Positions 1 to 7,452 are shown, counted from the stretch's first letter. The stretch: DNA of 9,312 bases from Pseudomonadota bacterium (GCA_018241985.1 JAFECV010000055.1:1-9312), one strand, 5' to 3'. Numbers and translations are program-made. Notes: generated by a model from the letters alone, not told the origin.

Positions 1-1
1 G

Positions 2-1201
2 ACGAACCCGCCTCTGTACAACCTCTCGCCGCTGGTGCAGGTGATGCTCGCGGGCGTGCTCGCCGCGCTCGGGCCGCTGGTCTGGTTGTGGCTGCGCCAC
101 CGCAGGGCCGGTGCGGCACAGTGGCTGGGTGCGCTGGCGCTGCTCACACTGTTTCTCTGCTTCGATCTGGTGCTGTTCGGTGCGTTCACGCGGCTGACCG
201 ATTCCGGTCTCGGCTGCCCCGACTGGCCCGGTTGCTACGGCAACGCGAGCCCGGTCGGCGCTTCCGGTGCGATCACCGCGGCGCAGACCGCGATGCCGAC
301 CGGCCCGGTCACACACGGCAAGGCCTGGGTTGAGATGATCCACCGTTATCTGGCGACCGGCGTCGGCGTGTTGATCCTGACGCTCACGATCGTCGCCTGG
401 GTGCAGTGGCGCCGTGCGGCGCGCCGGCCCGACGCGGCGGCTTCCGCGGTCCACCCCTGGTGGCCGACGCTGACGCTGGCCTGGGTCTGCCTGCAGGGGG
501 CGTTCGGTGCGCTGACGGTGACGATGCGGCTGTTCCCGGCGATCGTGACGCTGCATCTGCTGGGCGGCATGGTACTGCTGGCGCTGCTTTGCGCGCAGGC
601 GGTGCGCGCGAACCGCGCGACCCTCGGACGGACGGCGGCACCGCTGCCGGGTGCGGCGCGCGGCCTGCTCGTCGTGACGTTCGTGCTGGTCGCCTGCCAG
701 ATCGCGCTGGGCGGCTGGGTCAGCACGAACTACGCGGTGCTGGCGTGCCGCGAGTTTCCGATGTGCCAGGGCAGCTGGTGGCCGACGATGGACTTCCACC
801 AGGGCTTCACGCTATGGCGACCGCTGGGCATGACGCCGGCGGGCCACCCGATCGAATTCTCGGCGCTGACGGCGATCCACTACGTGCACCGCCTGTTCGC
901 CTACCTCGTGCTCGCGGTGCTGGGCTGGCTCGCGTGGCGGCTGCGGCGCACAGGGTTGCGCCGGCAGGCGCGCTGGATCGCCGCGCTCGCGCTCTGGCAG
1001 TTCGGCTCCGGCCTGAGCAACGTGGTGCTGGGCTGGCCGCTGCCGGCGGCAGTGGCGCATACCGGCGGCGCGGCAGCGCTGGTCGTCGTGCTGACCTGGT
1101 CCGTCGTCGCCAGCCGGCGCGAGCAGCCGGCGCGGGAAGCGGCGCGTGCCGATGCCGGCGCGGCGCCATTGTCCGTCATGAGTCCGCGGAGGTCTGCATG
1201 A
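2..1201 (+). CDS. ctaA: Heme A synthase (CtaA/COX15), 5' partial
   Basis: Membrane enzyme that oxidises the C8 methyl of heme O to the formyl group of heme A for aa3-type cytochrome c oxidase. The frame is open from the window's left edge, and the residues before the first usable GTG (35) already resemble the family N-terminus (NLSPLVQ), so the true start is probably upstream; no clear ribosome site is visible at GTG 35. Numbering from GTG 35, the family signatures are: loop cysteine pair C61/C67 ([10 protein letters not shown]), first-half heme histidines H103 (EMIHRYLAT) and H174 (TLHLLGG), second cysteine pair C238/C244, and second-half histidines H282/H285 (AIHYVHR) and H342 (AHTGGAA). 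About eight hydrophobic segments are arranged as two similar halves, as expected. The tail beyond residue 360 is charged and unconserved, and holds the ribosome site of the next gene. The stop overlaps the ctaB start (ATGA). Identification is firm; only the start is uncertain. Confidence 0.95.
   Translation, partial: TNPPLYNLSPLVQVMLAGVLAALGPLVWLWLRHRRAGAAQWLGALALLTLFLCFDLVLFGAFTRLTDSGLGCPDWPGCYGNASPVGASGAITAAQTAMPTGPVTHGKAWVEMIHRYLATGVGVLILTLTIVAWVQWRRAARRPDAAASAVHPWWPTLTLAWVCLQGAFGALTVTMRLFPAIVTLHLLGGMVLLALLCAQAVRANRATLGRTAAPLPGAARGLLVVTFVLVACQIALGGWVSTNYAVLACREFPMCQGSWWPTMDFHQGFTLWRPLGMTPAGHPIEFSALTAIHYVHRLFAYLVLAVLGWLAWRLRRTGLRRQARWIAALALWQFGSGLSNVVLGWPLPAAVAHTGGAAALVVVLTWSVVASRREQPAREAARADAGAAPLSVMSPRRSA
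1188..1192 (+). promoter_or_regulatory. Shine-Dalgarno site of ctaB
   Basis: A perfect GGAGG lies 5 nt before the ctaB ATG, inside the last codons of ctaA. It fixes the ctaB start at 1198 and supports coupled translation across the ATGA overlap. Confidence 0.8.
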
Positions 1202-2103
1202 ACACTTTGGCCGGCGCGGCCCCGATGTCGCATATCAGGCAGTACTACGCGCTGACCAAGCCGCGCGTGATCCAGCTGATCGTGTTCTGCGCGCTGATCG
1301 GCATGCTGCTCGCGGTGCCCGGGCTGCCGACGCTCGCGCAGGTGCAGCGTGCATTGCTGGCCAGCGTGGGTATTTGGCTCGTGGCCGCGGCCGCCGCCGC
1401 GTTCAACTGCCTGGTCGAGCACAATATCGACGCCCGCATGAAGCGCACTGCGTGGCGCCCGACCGCGAAGGGCGAGCTCAGCGATGCGCAGGCGCTGACG
1501 TTCTCCGCGGCGCTGTGCGCCCTCGGTTCCTGGCTGCTGTATGCCTGGGTCAATCCGCTGACGATGTGGCTGACGTTCGCGACCTTCATCGGTTACGCCG
1601 TGATCTACACCGTGGTGCTCAAGCCGCTGACGCCGCAGAACATCGTGATCGGCGGCGCCTCCGGCGCGATGCCGCCGGTGCTGGGGTGGGCCGCGATGCG
1701 CGGCGACGTCGGTCCCGAAGCGCTGCTACTGTTTCTGATTATCTTCCTGTGGACGCCGCCGCATTTCTGGGCGCTGGCGCTGTACCGGGTCGAGGACTAC
1801 CGCAAGTCGGGGCTGCCGATGCTGCCGGTCACGCACGGCAACGCGTTCACGCGGCTGCAGGTGTTCCTGTACACGCTGATCCTGTTCGCCGGCTGCCTGA
1901 TGCCGTTCCTGATGGGCATGAGTTCGTGGCTGTACCTGGCGGCGGCAGTGGGGCTGTGCGGCGCGTTCTGCGTCTATGGCTTTCGCCTGTGGCGCAACTA
2001 CTCCGACGCGCTGGCCCGGCGCACATTCCGCTTCTCGCTGATCCACCTGAGCGGCTTGTTCGCGGCGCTGTTGCTCGATCATTACCTGCTGATGCCCCGA
2101 TGA
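1198..2103 (+). CDS. ctaB: Protoheme IX farnesyltransferase (heme O synthase)
   Basis: Polytopic UbiA-family prenyltransferase that adds a farnesyl group to heme B to give heme O, the substrate of the CtaA encoded just upstream. The protein has 301 residues, the usual length. Visible signatures are TKPRVIQL (20-27), the first Asp-rich/prenyl diphosphate motif N70-x3-E74-x3-D78 followed by MKRT and RP (81-88), [12 protein letters not shown] with [10 protein letters not shown] (142-164), [11 protein letters not shown] (185-195) and the second acidic motif [15 protein letters not shown] (196-210). About nine hydrophobic segments can be read. The start is set by the GGAGG at 1188; a much longer open frame upstream in the same phase is only the shadow of ctaA. 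It overlaps ctaA at its start and the SCO gene at its stop, each by ATGA, so the three form one translationally coupled unit. cyoE is a synonym. Confidence 0.97.
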   Translation: MNTLAGAAPMSHIRQYYALTKPRVIQLIVFCALIGMLLAVPGLPTLAQVQRALLASVGIWLVAAAAAAFNCLVEHNIDARMKRTAWRPTAKGELSDAQALTFSAALCALGSWLLYAWVNPLTMWLTFATFIGYAVIYTVVLKPLTPQNIVIGGASGAMPPVLGWAAMRGDVGPEALLLFLIIFLWTPPHFWALALYRVEDYRKSGLPMLPVTHGNAFTRLQVFLYTLILFAGCLMPFLMGMSSWLYLAAAVGLCGAFCVYGFRLWRNYSDALARRTFRFSLIHLSGLFAALLLDHYLLMPR

Positions 2104-2705
2104 ACAAGCGCGACGCGCTCCGATGGATTTCAACCGGCCTGGGCGGAGCAGTCCTGGTGCCGCTGCTCGCGGCCTGCTCGAAAGAAAAGCTCCAGTTCAA
2201 GAATATCGACATCACCGGCGCCGACTTCGGGCGCGACTTCCACCTGACGGACCAGAACGGCAAGGAGCGCAGCCTGGAGGACTTCCGCGGCAAGGCGGTC
2301 GTCGTGTTCTTCGGCTACACCATGTGCCCGGATGTGTGCCCGACCACGCTGGCCGAACTGGCCCAGGTGAAGAAGCTGCTCGGCAGCGACGGCGAGCGGC
2401 TGCAGGTGCTGTTCATCACGGTCGACCCCGAGCGCGATACGCCGCAGCTGCTCAAGGCCTACATGGCGAACTTCGACCCGAGCTTTCTCGCGCTGCGCTG
2501 CTCGCCGGAGCAACTCGTAACGCTGGCGCGCAACTTCAAGATCTTCTACAAGAAGGTCGACGGCAAGACGCCCGACAGCTACACCATGGACCATTCGGCC
2601 GGCTGCTACGTGTACGACCCGCAGGGCCGGCTGCGGCTGTACGTTCGTTACGGCGTCGATCCGCAGGCGATCGCGTCGGACCTGCGGCTGCTGCTCGAGG
2701 CCTGA
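2100..2705 (+). CDS. SCO1/SenC-family copper chaperone lipoprotein
   Basis: Thioredoxin-fold copper chaperone (SCO1/SenC/PrrC family) that helps assemble the CuA centre of cytochrome c oxidase subunit II. The 201-residue protein begins with a short basic n-region and hydrophobic stretch ending in the lipobox LAAC (C26), so it is probably a lipoprotein anchored on the periplasmic side. The mature domain starts around residue 36 ([19 protein letters not shown]). The copper ligands are the CxxxC cysteines C76 and C80 ([10 protein letters not shown]) and H165 (TMDHSAG). Other family landmarks are [11 protein letters not shown] (105-114) and the C-terminal RYGVDP segment. Translation starts at the ATG overlapping the ctaB stop (ATGA); no good Shine-Dalgarno site is seen, so translation likely depends on coupling. 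Family and copper site are firm. Assignment to CuA rather than a wider thiol-redox role is inferred from the ctaA-ctaB neighbours. Confidence 0.95.
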   Translation: MNKRDALRWISTGLGGAVLVPLLAACSKEKLQFKNIDITGADFGRDFHLTDQNGKERSLEDFRGKAVVVFFGYTMCPDVCPTTLAELAQVKKLLGSDGERLQVLFITVDPERDTPQLLKAYMANFDPSFLALRCSPEQLVTLARNFKIFYKKVDGKTPDSYTMDHSAGCYVYDPQGRLRLYVRYGVDPQAIASDLRLLLEA

Positions 2706-2716
2706 GCGCGATTGCC

Positions 2717-2722
2717 TAGAAT
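2717..2722 (+). promoter_or_regulatory. Possible -10 element upstream of the tusA-like gene
   Basis: TAGAAT in the 41-bp gap after the SCO gene matches the sigma-70 -10 consensus at five of six positions. It lies in the loop of a short inverted repeat (TTGCC at 2712-2716, GGCAA at 2726-2730). No convincing -35 sits 16-18 bp upstream, so the call is weak; read-through from the SCO operon is the alternative. Confidence 0.3.
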
Positions 2723-2746
2723 GAGGGCAACGCGAGGGCCCGTACG

Positions 2747-2974
2747 ATGCAGATTCACAAGGAAGTCGACGCCCGCGGGCTCAATTGCCCGCTGCCGATC
2801 TTGAAGGCCAAGAAGGCGCTGGCCGACATGGCGAGCGGCGAGCTGCTGAAGGTGGTGGCGACCGACGCCGGGTCGGTGCGCGACTTCCAGGCGTTCTCCA
2901 AGCAGACCGGCAACGAACTGGTCGAGCAGCAGACGATCGGCGCCGACTACATCCACGTGCTGCGCCGGCGCTGA
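2747..2974 (+). CDS. TusA-family sulfurtransferase (sulfur carrier)
   Basis: Small cytoplasmic protein of 75 residues with the TusA/SirA/YedF fold. The defining motif is CPLP at 14-17, in DARGLNCPLPILKAKKAL; C14 is the persulfide-carrying cysteine. The remainder follows the family pattern: GELLKVVATDAGSVRDF (31-47), then a segment equivalent to the second helix and last strand, ending IHVLRRR. TusA-type proteins pass sulfur from a cysteine desulfurase to acceptors such as tRNA-thiolation or molybdenum cofactor enzymes; this window does not show which applies here. The ATG is preceded by GAGGG at 2734-2738. It follows the SCO gene by 41 bp on the same strand and could be the last gene of that unit or have its own promoter. 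The family is certain; calling it true TusA rather than a paralogue is not, so no symbol is given. Confidence 0.92.
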   Translation: MQIHKEVDARGLNCPLPILKAKKALADMASGELLKVVATDAGSVRDFQAFSKQTGNELVEQQTIGADYIHVLRRR

Positions 2975-3036
2975 AGTGAAACGCCCCCAGTCTTCGCGCA
3001 CTTCGTGTCGCTTCGCCAACCCCCTCTGCGGGGAGC

Positions 3037-3073
3037 ACACCCAGCGGACCAGCGTAGCTGGCTCCGCGGGTGT
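3037..3073. terminator. Strong hairpin, possible bidirectional terminator
   Basis: Three stacked perfect stems read ACACCC/GGGTGT (3037-3042 with 3068-3073), GCGGA/TCCGC (3044-3048 with 3063-3067) and CCAGC/GCTGG (3049-3053 with 3057-3061), closed by a 3-nt GTA loop. Only two single-base bulges (A3043, C3062) interrupt them, giving 16 base pairs in 37 nt. No T-tract follows on either strand, so it is not a classic rho-independent terminator, though its place between convergent genes suits transcript-end formation or 3'-end protection. Confidence 0.4.
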
Positions 3074-3112
3074 CCGCGCATGGCCTGCTCCGCGGCCTTC
3101 GGTGCCTTTGGG

Positions 3113-3148
3113 TTTCATGCGCTGCGGGTCGCGCAACGCGCGATGAAA
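3113..3148. repeat. Second intergenic hairpin, next to the galU stop
   Basis: TTTCATGCGC (3113-3122) pairs with GCGC (3138-3141) plus ATGAAA (3143-3148), with a bulged G at 3142. An inner TGCG/CGCA pair (3123-3126 with 3132-3135) extends the stem. It lies 6 bp from the galU stop codon, in the 3' untranslated part of either convergent transcript. Neither strand places a T-run directly after the stem, so termination is only a possibility. Confidence 0.4.
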
Positions 3149-3154
3149 AACTGA

Positions 3155-4048
3155 TCAGAGTTCCAGGCTGCGGATGTAGCTGCGGAACCCCGCGCCCACC
3201 TCAGGGTGGGCCAGCGCGAGTTCCACCGTGGCCTGCAGGAAGCCATCCTTGCTGCCGCAGTCGTAGCGCTTGCCTTCGTACTGCAGCGCATACACCGCCT
3301 CGGACTGCATCAGCCGCGCAATGCCGTCGGTGAGCTGGATTTCTCCGCCGACACCGCGCGGCTGGTTGCGGATCTGCTCGAACACGCCCGGCGTCAGGAT
3401 GTAGCGGCCGGCCACCGCCATGCGCGACGGCGCCGCTTCCACGCTCGGCTTCTCGACGATGTCCCGCACCTTGATCAGTCGCGCGTCGACCCGGTCGCCG
3501 GCGACGATGCCGTAGCGCCGTACCTGGTCCTGCGGCACTTCCTGCACGGCGAGCACCGAGGCGCGGCAGCGTTCGAACGCCTGCACCATCTGCGTCAGCA
3601 CCGGCGCACCGCCGGGCGGGCCGACCATCAGGTCGTCGGCCAGCAGCACGGCGAACGGCTCGCCGCCGACCAGATGCTCGGCGCACAGCACCGCGTGGCC
3701 GAGCCCGAGCGAACGCGGCTGGCGCACGTACGACAGGTGCATGTCGTCGGGCTGCAGCGAGCGCACCAGGCTCAGCAACTGGTCCTTGCCGGCGGCCTCG
3801 AGTTCGGTCTCGAGTTCGTACGCGGTATCGAAATGGTCCTCGATCGCGCGCTTGTTGCGGCCGGTGACGAAGATCATGTGGCGTACGCCGGCGGCATAGG
3901 CTTCCTCGACCGCGTACTGGATCAGCGGTTTGTCGACCACCGGCATCATTTCCTTCGGCTGCGCCTTGGTCGCCGGAAGAAAACGCGTGCCGAGCCCGGC
4001 GACCGGGAACACGGCTTTGCGAATGGCAGCGGTTTTGTTCGTCGACAT
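3155..4048 (-). CDS. galU: UTP-glucose-1-phosphate uridylyltransferase
   Basis: Cytoplasmic enzyme that makes UDP-glucose from UTP and glucose-1-phosphate, feeding capsule/exopolysaccharide, LPS sugars and galactose metabolism. The 297-residue product is full length for bacterial GalU. Motifs: nucleotide-binding loop [18 protein letters not shown] (17-34), [12 protein letters not shown] (39-50), LADDLM (136-141) with the metal-binding acidic residues, VEKP (198-201), GEIQLTDGI (235-243) and the [11 protein letters not shown] segment (263-273). The ATG at 4048 is preceded on the minus strand by AGAGAGGA, 5 nt away, a convincing ribosome site; a longer open frame in another phase on the same strand is a shadow. 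It lies 149 bp downstream of valS on the same strand, so it may be co-transcribed or use a promoter in that gap. Nothing in the sequence suggests loss of function. Confidence 0.97.
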   Translation of the reverse strand: MSTNKTAAIRKAVFPVAGLGTRFLPATKAQPKEMMPVVDKPLIQYAVEEAYAAGVRHMIFVTGRNKRAIEDHFDTAYELETELEAAGKDQLLSLVRSLQPDDMHLSYVRQPRSLGLGHAVLCAEHLVGGEPFAVLLADDLMVGPPGGAPVLTQMVQAFERCRASVLAVQEVPQDQVRRYGIVAGDRVDARLIKVRDIVEKPSVEAAPSRMAVAGRYILTPGVFEQIRNQPRGVGGEIQLTDGIARLMQSEAVYALQYEGKRYDCGSKDGFLQATVELALAHPEVGAGFRSYIRSLEL

Positions 4049-4197
4049 GGCGGTCCTCTCTGAAGTTCAGGCGGCGAGCGGCCGCAGCGCTTGGGCAGGC
4101 GGCCGGACGGCGATGCACCCTGCGGTGTGGTTGCACGTGCTTGCGTGCGGGGCGGGTTTACCCCATCTTACCCGCCGCAGAACCTGCAGGCACGTAG
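4049..4197 (-). promoter_or_regulatory. valS-galU spacer with inverted repeat and possible galU -10
   Basis: The 149-bp gap contains a perfect 7-bp inverted repeat, GGCGGGT at 4151-4157 and ACCCGCC at 4170-4176, around a 12-nt loop. On the minus strand TAAGAT (4170 to 4165) overlaps this repeat and could be a -10 for galU, although no good -35 is visible. The repeat could instead be a weak 3' hairpin of valS; no T-tract follows. An 8-bp palindrome GCACGTGC lies at 4133-4140. The galU ribosome site, minus-strand AGAGAGGA, is at about 4054-4061. Confidence 0.3.
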
Positions 4198-7118
4198 TCA
4201 GGCGAGGCGCGCGAGCTGCTCCTCGATCTTTTTCAGCGTTGCCGTGAAATCTGTCATGCGCTGGCGCTCCTGCGCGATCACTGCCGCCGGGGCCTTCGCG
4301 ACGAAGGCCTGATTGCCGAGCTTGGCCTCGGCCTTTGCGATCTCGCCCGCCAGCCGCGCGACTTCCTTGCGCAGTCGCGCCGATTCGGCGGCCTTGTCGA
4401 CCTCGACATGCAGCGCGAGCCGCATGGCGCCCTGCACCGCGACCGGCGCCTGCCGCGTGGCGTCGGCCCAGGCCGCGGCGTCGTCGAACACCCGCACCTC
4501 CGACAGCTTGGCCAGGGCCTTGAGCACCGGCGCCGCCGCGCCGGTGAACGCCGCGTCGCCGCTGGCGAGGAGCGGCACGCGGCGGTCCGGCGACAGGTTC
4601 ATTTCGCCGCGCAGCCGGCGGCAGGCGCCGACCACGTCCTTGAGCTGCGCGATCCACGCATCGGCCGCGGCGTCGATGCGCTCGGGTTGCGCCCGCGGAT
4701 ACGGCGCGGTCGAGATGCCGTCGCTTGCCGTGGCCCGGCCCGCGATCGGCGCCACCTGCTGCCATAGCTCCGCGGTGATGAACGGCGTGACCGGATGCAG
4801 CAGCCGCAGCGTCGCCTCGAGCACGCGGATCAGCGTGCGCCGCGTCGCTCGTTGCTGCGCCGGGCTGCCCTGCTGCAACTGCACCTTGGCGATCTCGATG
4901 TACCAGTCGCAGTACTCGTCCCAGACGAACGCGTAGATCGCGTTCGCGACGTTGTCCAGCCGCAGGTCGGCGAAGCCCTGTTCGACCGCGGCCTCGGTCC
5001 GCTGCAGCTCGCCGACGATCCAGCGGTCGGCACTGAGAAGTGCAGCATGCCGTCCGGCCCGCAGTCGTGCGTGCATTCGCCCAGCCCGCGCTCGAATTCG
5101 TCCAGGCCCTGCAGCTGCATCAGCACGAAGCGGGTCGCGTTCCACAGCTTGTTGCAGAAGTTGCGGTAGCCCTCGCAGCGCTTCGCGTCGAAGTTGATGT
5201 TGCGCCCGAGCGTGGCGAGTGACGCGAAGGTGAAGCGCAGCGCGTCGGCGCCGAACGCCGGGATGCCGTCGGGAAACTCGACCTCGGTGTTGCGGCGCAC
5301 CTGCGGCGCGGTCTCCGGCCGCCGCAGGCCGGTGGTGCGCTTGACCAGCAGCGCGTCCAGCGCGATGCCGTCGATCAGGTCGACCGGATCGAGCACGTTG
5401 CCCTCGGACTTGCTCATCTTCCTGCCGTGCGAATCGCGCACCAGGCCGTGGATGTAGACCTTGCGGAACGGCACGCGGCCGGTGAAATGGGTCGTCATCA
5501 TGATCATGCGCGCGACCCAGAAGAAGATGATGTCGTAGCCGGTGACGAGCACGCTGGACGGCAGGTACAGCTCGTAGTCGCCGAGCGCAGTCGGGGCGGC
5601 TTCGGCCTGCGGCCAGCCCATCGTCGAGAACGGCAGCAGCGCCGACGAGTACCAGGTGTCGAGCACGTCCTCGTCGCGCGTCAGCGGCCCGGAATATCCG
5701 GTTTTTAGTGCTGAAGCCCTTGCCTCGTCCTCACTTCGTGCTACAAAAATCGAAGCATCTTCGCCGTACCACGCGGGAATGCGGTGCCCCCACCAGAGCT
5801 GGCGGCTGATGCACCAGTCCTGGATGTTGTTCATCCACTGGTTGTAGGTGTTGACCCAGTTCTCTGGAACGAACTGCACCGCGCCCGACTGCACCGCATC
5901 GATCGCCTTCTGCGCGATGCTCTTGGCCGCAGGGTCGTGCTCGCTTACTTTGGTCATGGCGACGAACCACTGGTCCGTCAGCATCGGCTCGACGATCTGG
6001 CCGGTGCGCGTGCAGCGCGGCACTGTCAATCTGTGCTTCTTCGTCTCGATCAGCAGGCCCTCCGCCTCGAGGTCGGCGACGATGGTTTTGCGTGCAACGA
6101 AGCGGTCCAGCCCGCGGTAGCGCTCGGGCGCGTTGTCGTTGATCGTGGCATCGAGCGCCAGCACGGAAATCATCGGCAGTCCGTGGCGCTGGCCGACCGC
6201 GTAGTCGTTCGCGTCGTGCGCCGGCGTCACCTTCACGACGCCGGTGCCGAATTCGCGGTCCACGTAGTCGTCCGCGATCACCGGAATGCTGCGCCCGCAC
6301 AGCGGCAGCGTCACCTGCCTGCCGATCAGGTGGCGGTAGCGTTCGTCCTCAGGGTGCACCATCACCGCGACGTCGCCGAGCATGGTTTCGGGCCGGGTGG
6401 TGGCGACCGTCAGGCCCGCCAGTCCGTCGATCGGACCGTCTGCAAATGGATAGAGGATGTGCCACAGGAAGCCGTCTTCCTCCTCGCTCTCGACCTCGAG
6501 GTCGCTGACCGCGGTCTTGAGCTGCGGGTCCCAGTTCACCAGCCGCTTGCCGCGGTAGATCAGGCCCTGCTGGTACAGGCGCACGAAGGTCTCGGTCACG
6601 ATCTCGGACAGGTGCTCGTCCATCGTGAAGTACTCGCGGCTCCAGTCGACGCTGTCGCCCAGGCGGCGCATCTGCGTCGTGATCGTGTCGCCGCTCTGCC
6701 GCTTCCATTGCCAGACGCGCTCGGTGAACTTCTCGCGGCCGAGCGCGTGGCGGCTGGTGCCTTGCTCCTGCAGCTGGCGCTCGACCACGATCTGGGTCGC
6801 GATGCCGGCGTGGTCGGTTCCCGGCACCCAGACCGTGTTGAAGCCGCGCATCCGGTGGTAGCGCGTCAGGCTGTCCATGATGGTCTGGTTGAACGCGTGG
6901 CCCATGTGCAGCGTGCCGGTCACGTTCGGCGGCGGCAGCTGGATCGAAAAATCCAGGCCGCCCGCGTGCGCCTCGGCGCTGGGGCTGCCGGTGCCGCGAT
7001 AGCCCGCGCGCGCATCGCCGAGCCGCTCCCACACCGCGCGCCAGCGCGCCTCGATCGCGGCGGGCTCGAACGATTTCGGGAGGCTGTCGGGCGTGGAGGG
7101 TTTCGGCGTGTCGGTCAT
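4198..7118 (-). CDS. valS: Valyl-tRNA synthetase, frame broken by a frameshift near 5035
   Basis: Class Ia aminoacyl-tRNA synthetase charging tRNA-Val, essential and cytoplasmic. The ATG at 7118 ([23 protein letters not shown]) is chosen because family similarity begins right after it; the open frame reaches 7415 but that extension has no family character. First segment (694 residues): HIGH signature as HMGH (71-74), [13 protein letters not shown] (97-109), CP1 editing domain with [10 protein letters not shown] (240-249) and HDANDY (301-306), and KMSKS (567-571). After F694 (codon 5039-5037) the frame changes: the anticodon-binding domain continues as [12 protein letters not shown] in the other phase to the stop at 4198-4200, about 278 residues, ending in the leucine- and lysine-rich coiled-coil tRNA arm typical of ValRS. 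The joined protein of about 973 residues has normal family length, so only one base seems missing. Because valS is normally essential and both halves look fully conserved, a sequencing or assembly error is likelier than decay. galU follows on the same strand. Confidence 0.95.
5034..5037 (-). other. Frameshift site in valS
   Basis: Reading the minus strand, the upstream frame ends sensibly with codons CTG CAC TTC (5045-5037) and the downstream frame resumes with AGT GCC GAC CGC TGG (from 5034), leaving two unpaired bases, TC (5036-5035). Adding one base would give LHFS-S-ADRWIV, matching the family pattern in length; deleting two would also restore the frame. There is no homopolymer or recognisable slippery heptamer at the spot. 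Confidence 0.85.
5691..5763 (-). other. Low-GC, unusual-codon patch inside valS
   Basis: By hand count about 35 of the first 72 bases are G or C, well below the surrounding coding sequence. On the coding strand it uses GCT, GCA, GTA, TTT, CGA, AGG, TCA, CTA, AAA and TAT, codons that valS otherwise mostly avoids in favour of G/C-ending ones. It encodes roughly residues 451-476 (after PAWY, before [12 protein letters not shown]), a surface segment that varies in length between ValRS proteins. Confidence 0.6.
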
Positions 7119-7137
7119 GTGGTGCCCATGCGAAACG

Positions 7138-7162
7138 AAAAACGGCACCCGTGGGGATGCCG
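7138..7162 (-). terminator. valS: Terminator-like hairpin in the valS leader (candidate attenuator)
   Basis: On the minus strand the sequence reads CGGCA-T-CCC, loop CAC, GGG-TGCCG, then TTTTT: an 8-bp stem with one bulged T (position 7157) followed at once by five T residues (7142 to 7138). This is the form of a rho-independent terminator, only 19 nt upstream of the valS start codon. No gene lies upstream on this strand for it to end. Its 3' arm GGTGCC (7149 to 7144) can also pair with GGCACC (7126 to 7121) beside the start codon. Confidence 0.5.
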
Positions 7163-7188
7163 CTCTGAGCCGGTGGCGGGATCGGTCG

Positions 7189-7194
7189 ATTTTA
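7189..7194 (-). promoter_or_regulatory. valS: Candidate -10 element for valS
   Basis: TAAAAT on the minus strand (7194 to 7189) differs from TATAAT at one position and stands out in a GC-rich region. A start a few bases downstream would give a leader of about 65 nt containing the terminator-like hairpin. No good -35 hexamer is present 15-18 bp upstream, which limits confidence. Confidence 0.35.
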
Positions 7195-7405
7195 CTTGGG
7201 CAGTGTCCTGGCCGCCGATCGCCTCGCAGATGCGCGAGCGGGTGCAGCTGTTCGCGACCGCCATGCGGCCGGTGTTGGATCGCCGGGAACGCAACGAAAA
7301 GCATCAAGCGCCCAGTGATCATAGATACACTCAATGGCCGGCATTGATGCAGGCAATTGGACGGGCTCCGGCATCGTGGGTAGGCTTGAAGCCGTCCTTG
7401 ATCCG

Positions 7406-7435
7406 AACCGTTCAAGGCACGGAGTCAACCGTTCA
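7406..7435 (+). promoter_or_regulatory. Direct repeat AACCGTTCA x2, 21-bp period (candidate operator)
   Basis: AACCGTTCA occurs at 7406-7414 and again at 7427-7435, start to start 21 bp, i.e. two helical turns, so both copies face the same side of DNA. They end 23 bp before the rubrerythrin ATG. This arrangement suits a protein binding in tandem; which regulator is unknown. Confidence 0.4.
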
Positions 7436-7444
7436 CTCAATCTG

Positions 7445-7452
7445 ATCAGGAG
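7445..7452 (+). promoter_or_regulatory. Shine-Dalgarno site of the rubrerythrin gene
   Basis: ATCAGGAG, with AGGAG matching the consensus, lies 6 nt before the ATG at 7459 and fixes the start. Confidence 0.75.

Larger units (their letters stand above)
2975..3154. repeat. Hairpin-rich intergenic spacer between convergent genes
   Basis: This 180-bp stretch lies between tusA-like (+) and galU (-), which converge on it. It holds no credible gene. It contains a small CCCC/GGGG hairpin (3021-3033) and two larger hairpins listed separately. Its dense inverted symmetry, GC-rich wording and position between convergent genes look like a dispersed REP/BIME-like intergenic element of the sort common in Burkholderiales. 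It shares the 10-mer GCACTTCGTG (2998-3007) with the spacer after the rubrerythrin gene (7945-7954). Membership of a genome-wide repeat family is inference. Confidence 0.5.

Noticed and set aside
406..1197. Longer start for ctaB, extending the frame upstream through ctaA
   Set aside because: The extra 264 residues are the +1 shadow of ctaA; the ATG at 1198 has a perfect GGAGG at the right distance.
1381..1402. GCC/GCG-rich run in ctaB as a possible repeat
   Set aside because: It simply encodes an alanine run in a membrane segment of the prenyltransferase.
3206..4063. 285-codon plus-strand open frame over galU
   Set aside because: It is antisense to an unmistakable galU with a good ribosome site, and its H/R/L/A-rich translation is typical of a shadow frame.
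5034..5045. Programmed ribosomal frameshift in valS
   Set aside because: No slippery heptamer or nearby pseudoknot is evident and ValRS is not known to use recoding; a missing base is simpler. Kept open only in the frameshift finding.
7119..7415. 99-residue N-terminal extension of ValRS to an ATG at 7415
   Set aside because: The extension has no ValRS character and would cover the promoter and hairpin region; the family match starts just after the ATG at 7118.
7411..7435. Sigma-54 promoter upstream of rubrerythrin (GGCAC present)
   Set aside because: GGCAC at 7416-7420 is not followed at the right distance by TTGC, so the -12 half is missing.
5784..7445. 553-codon open frame on the plus strand, antisense to valS
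   Set aside because: It mirrors the codon bias of valS, shows no family features, and runs through the divergent promoter region into the rubrerythrin leader.
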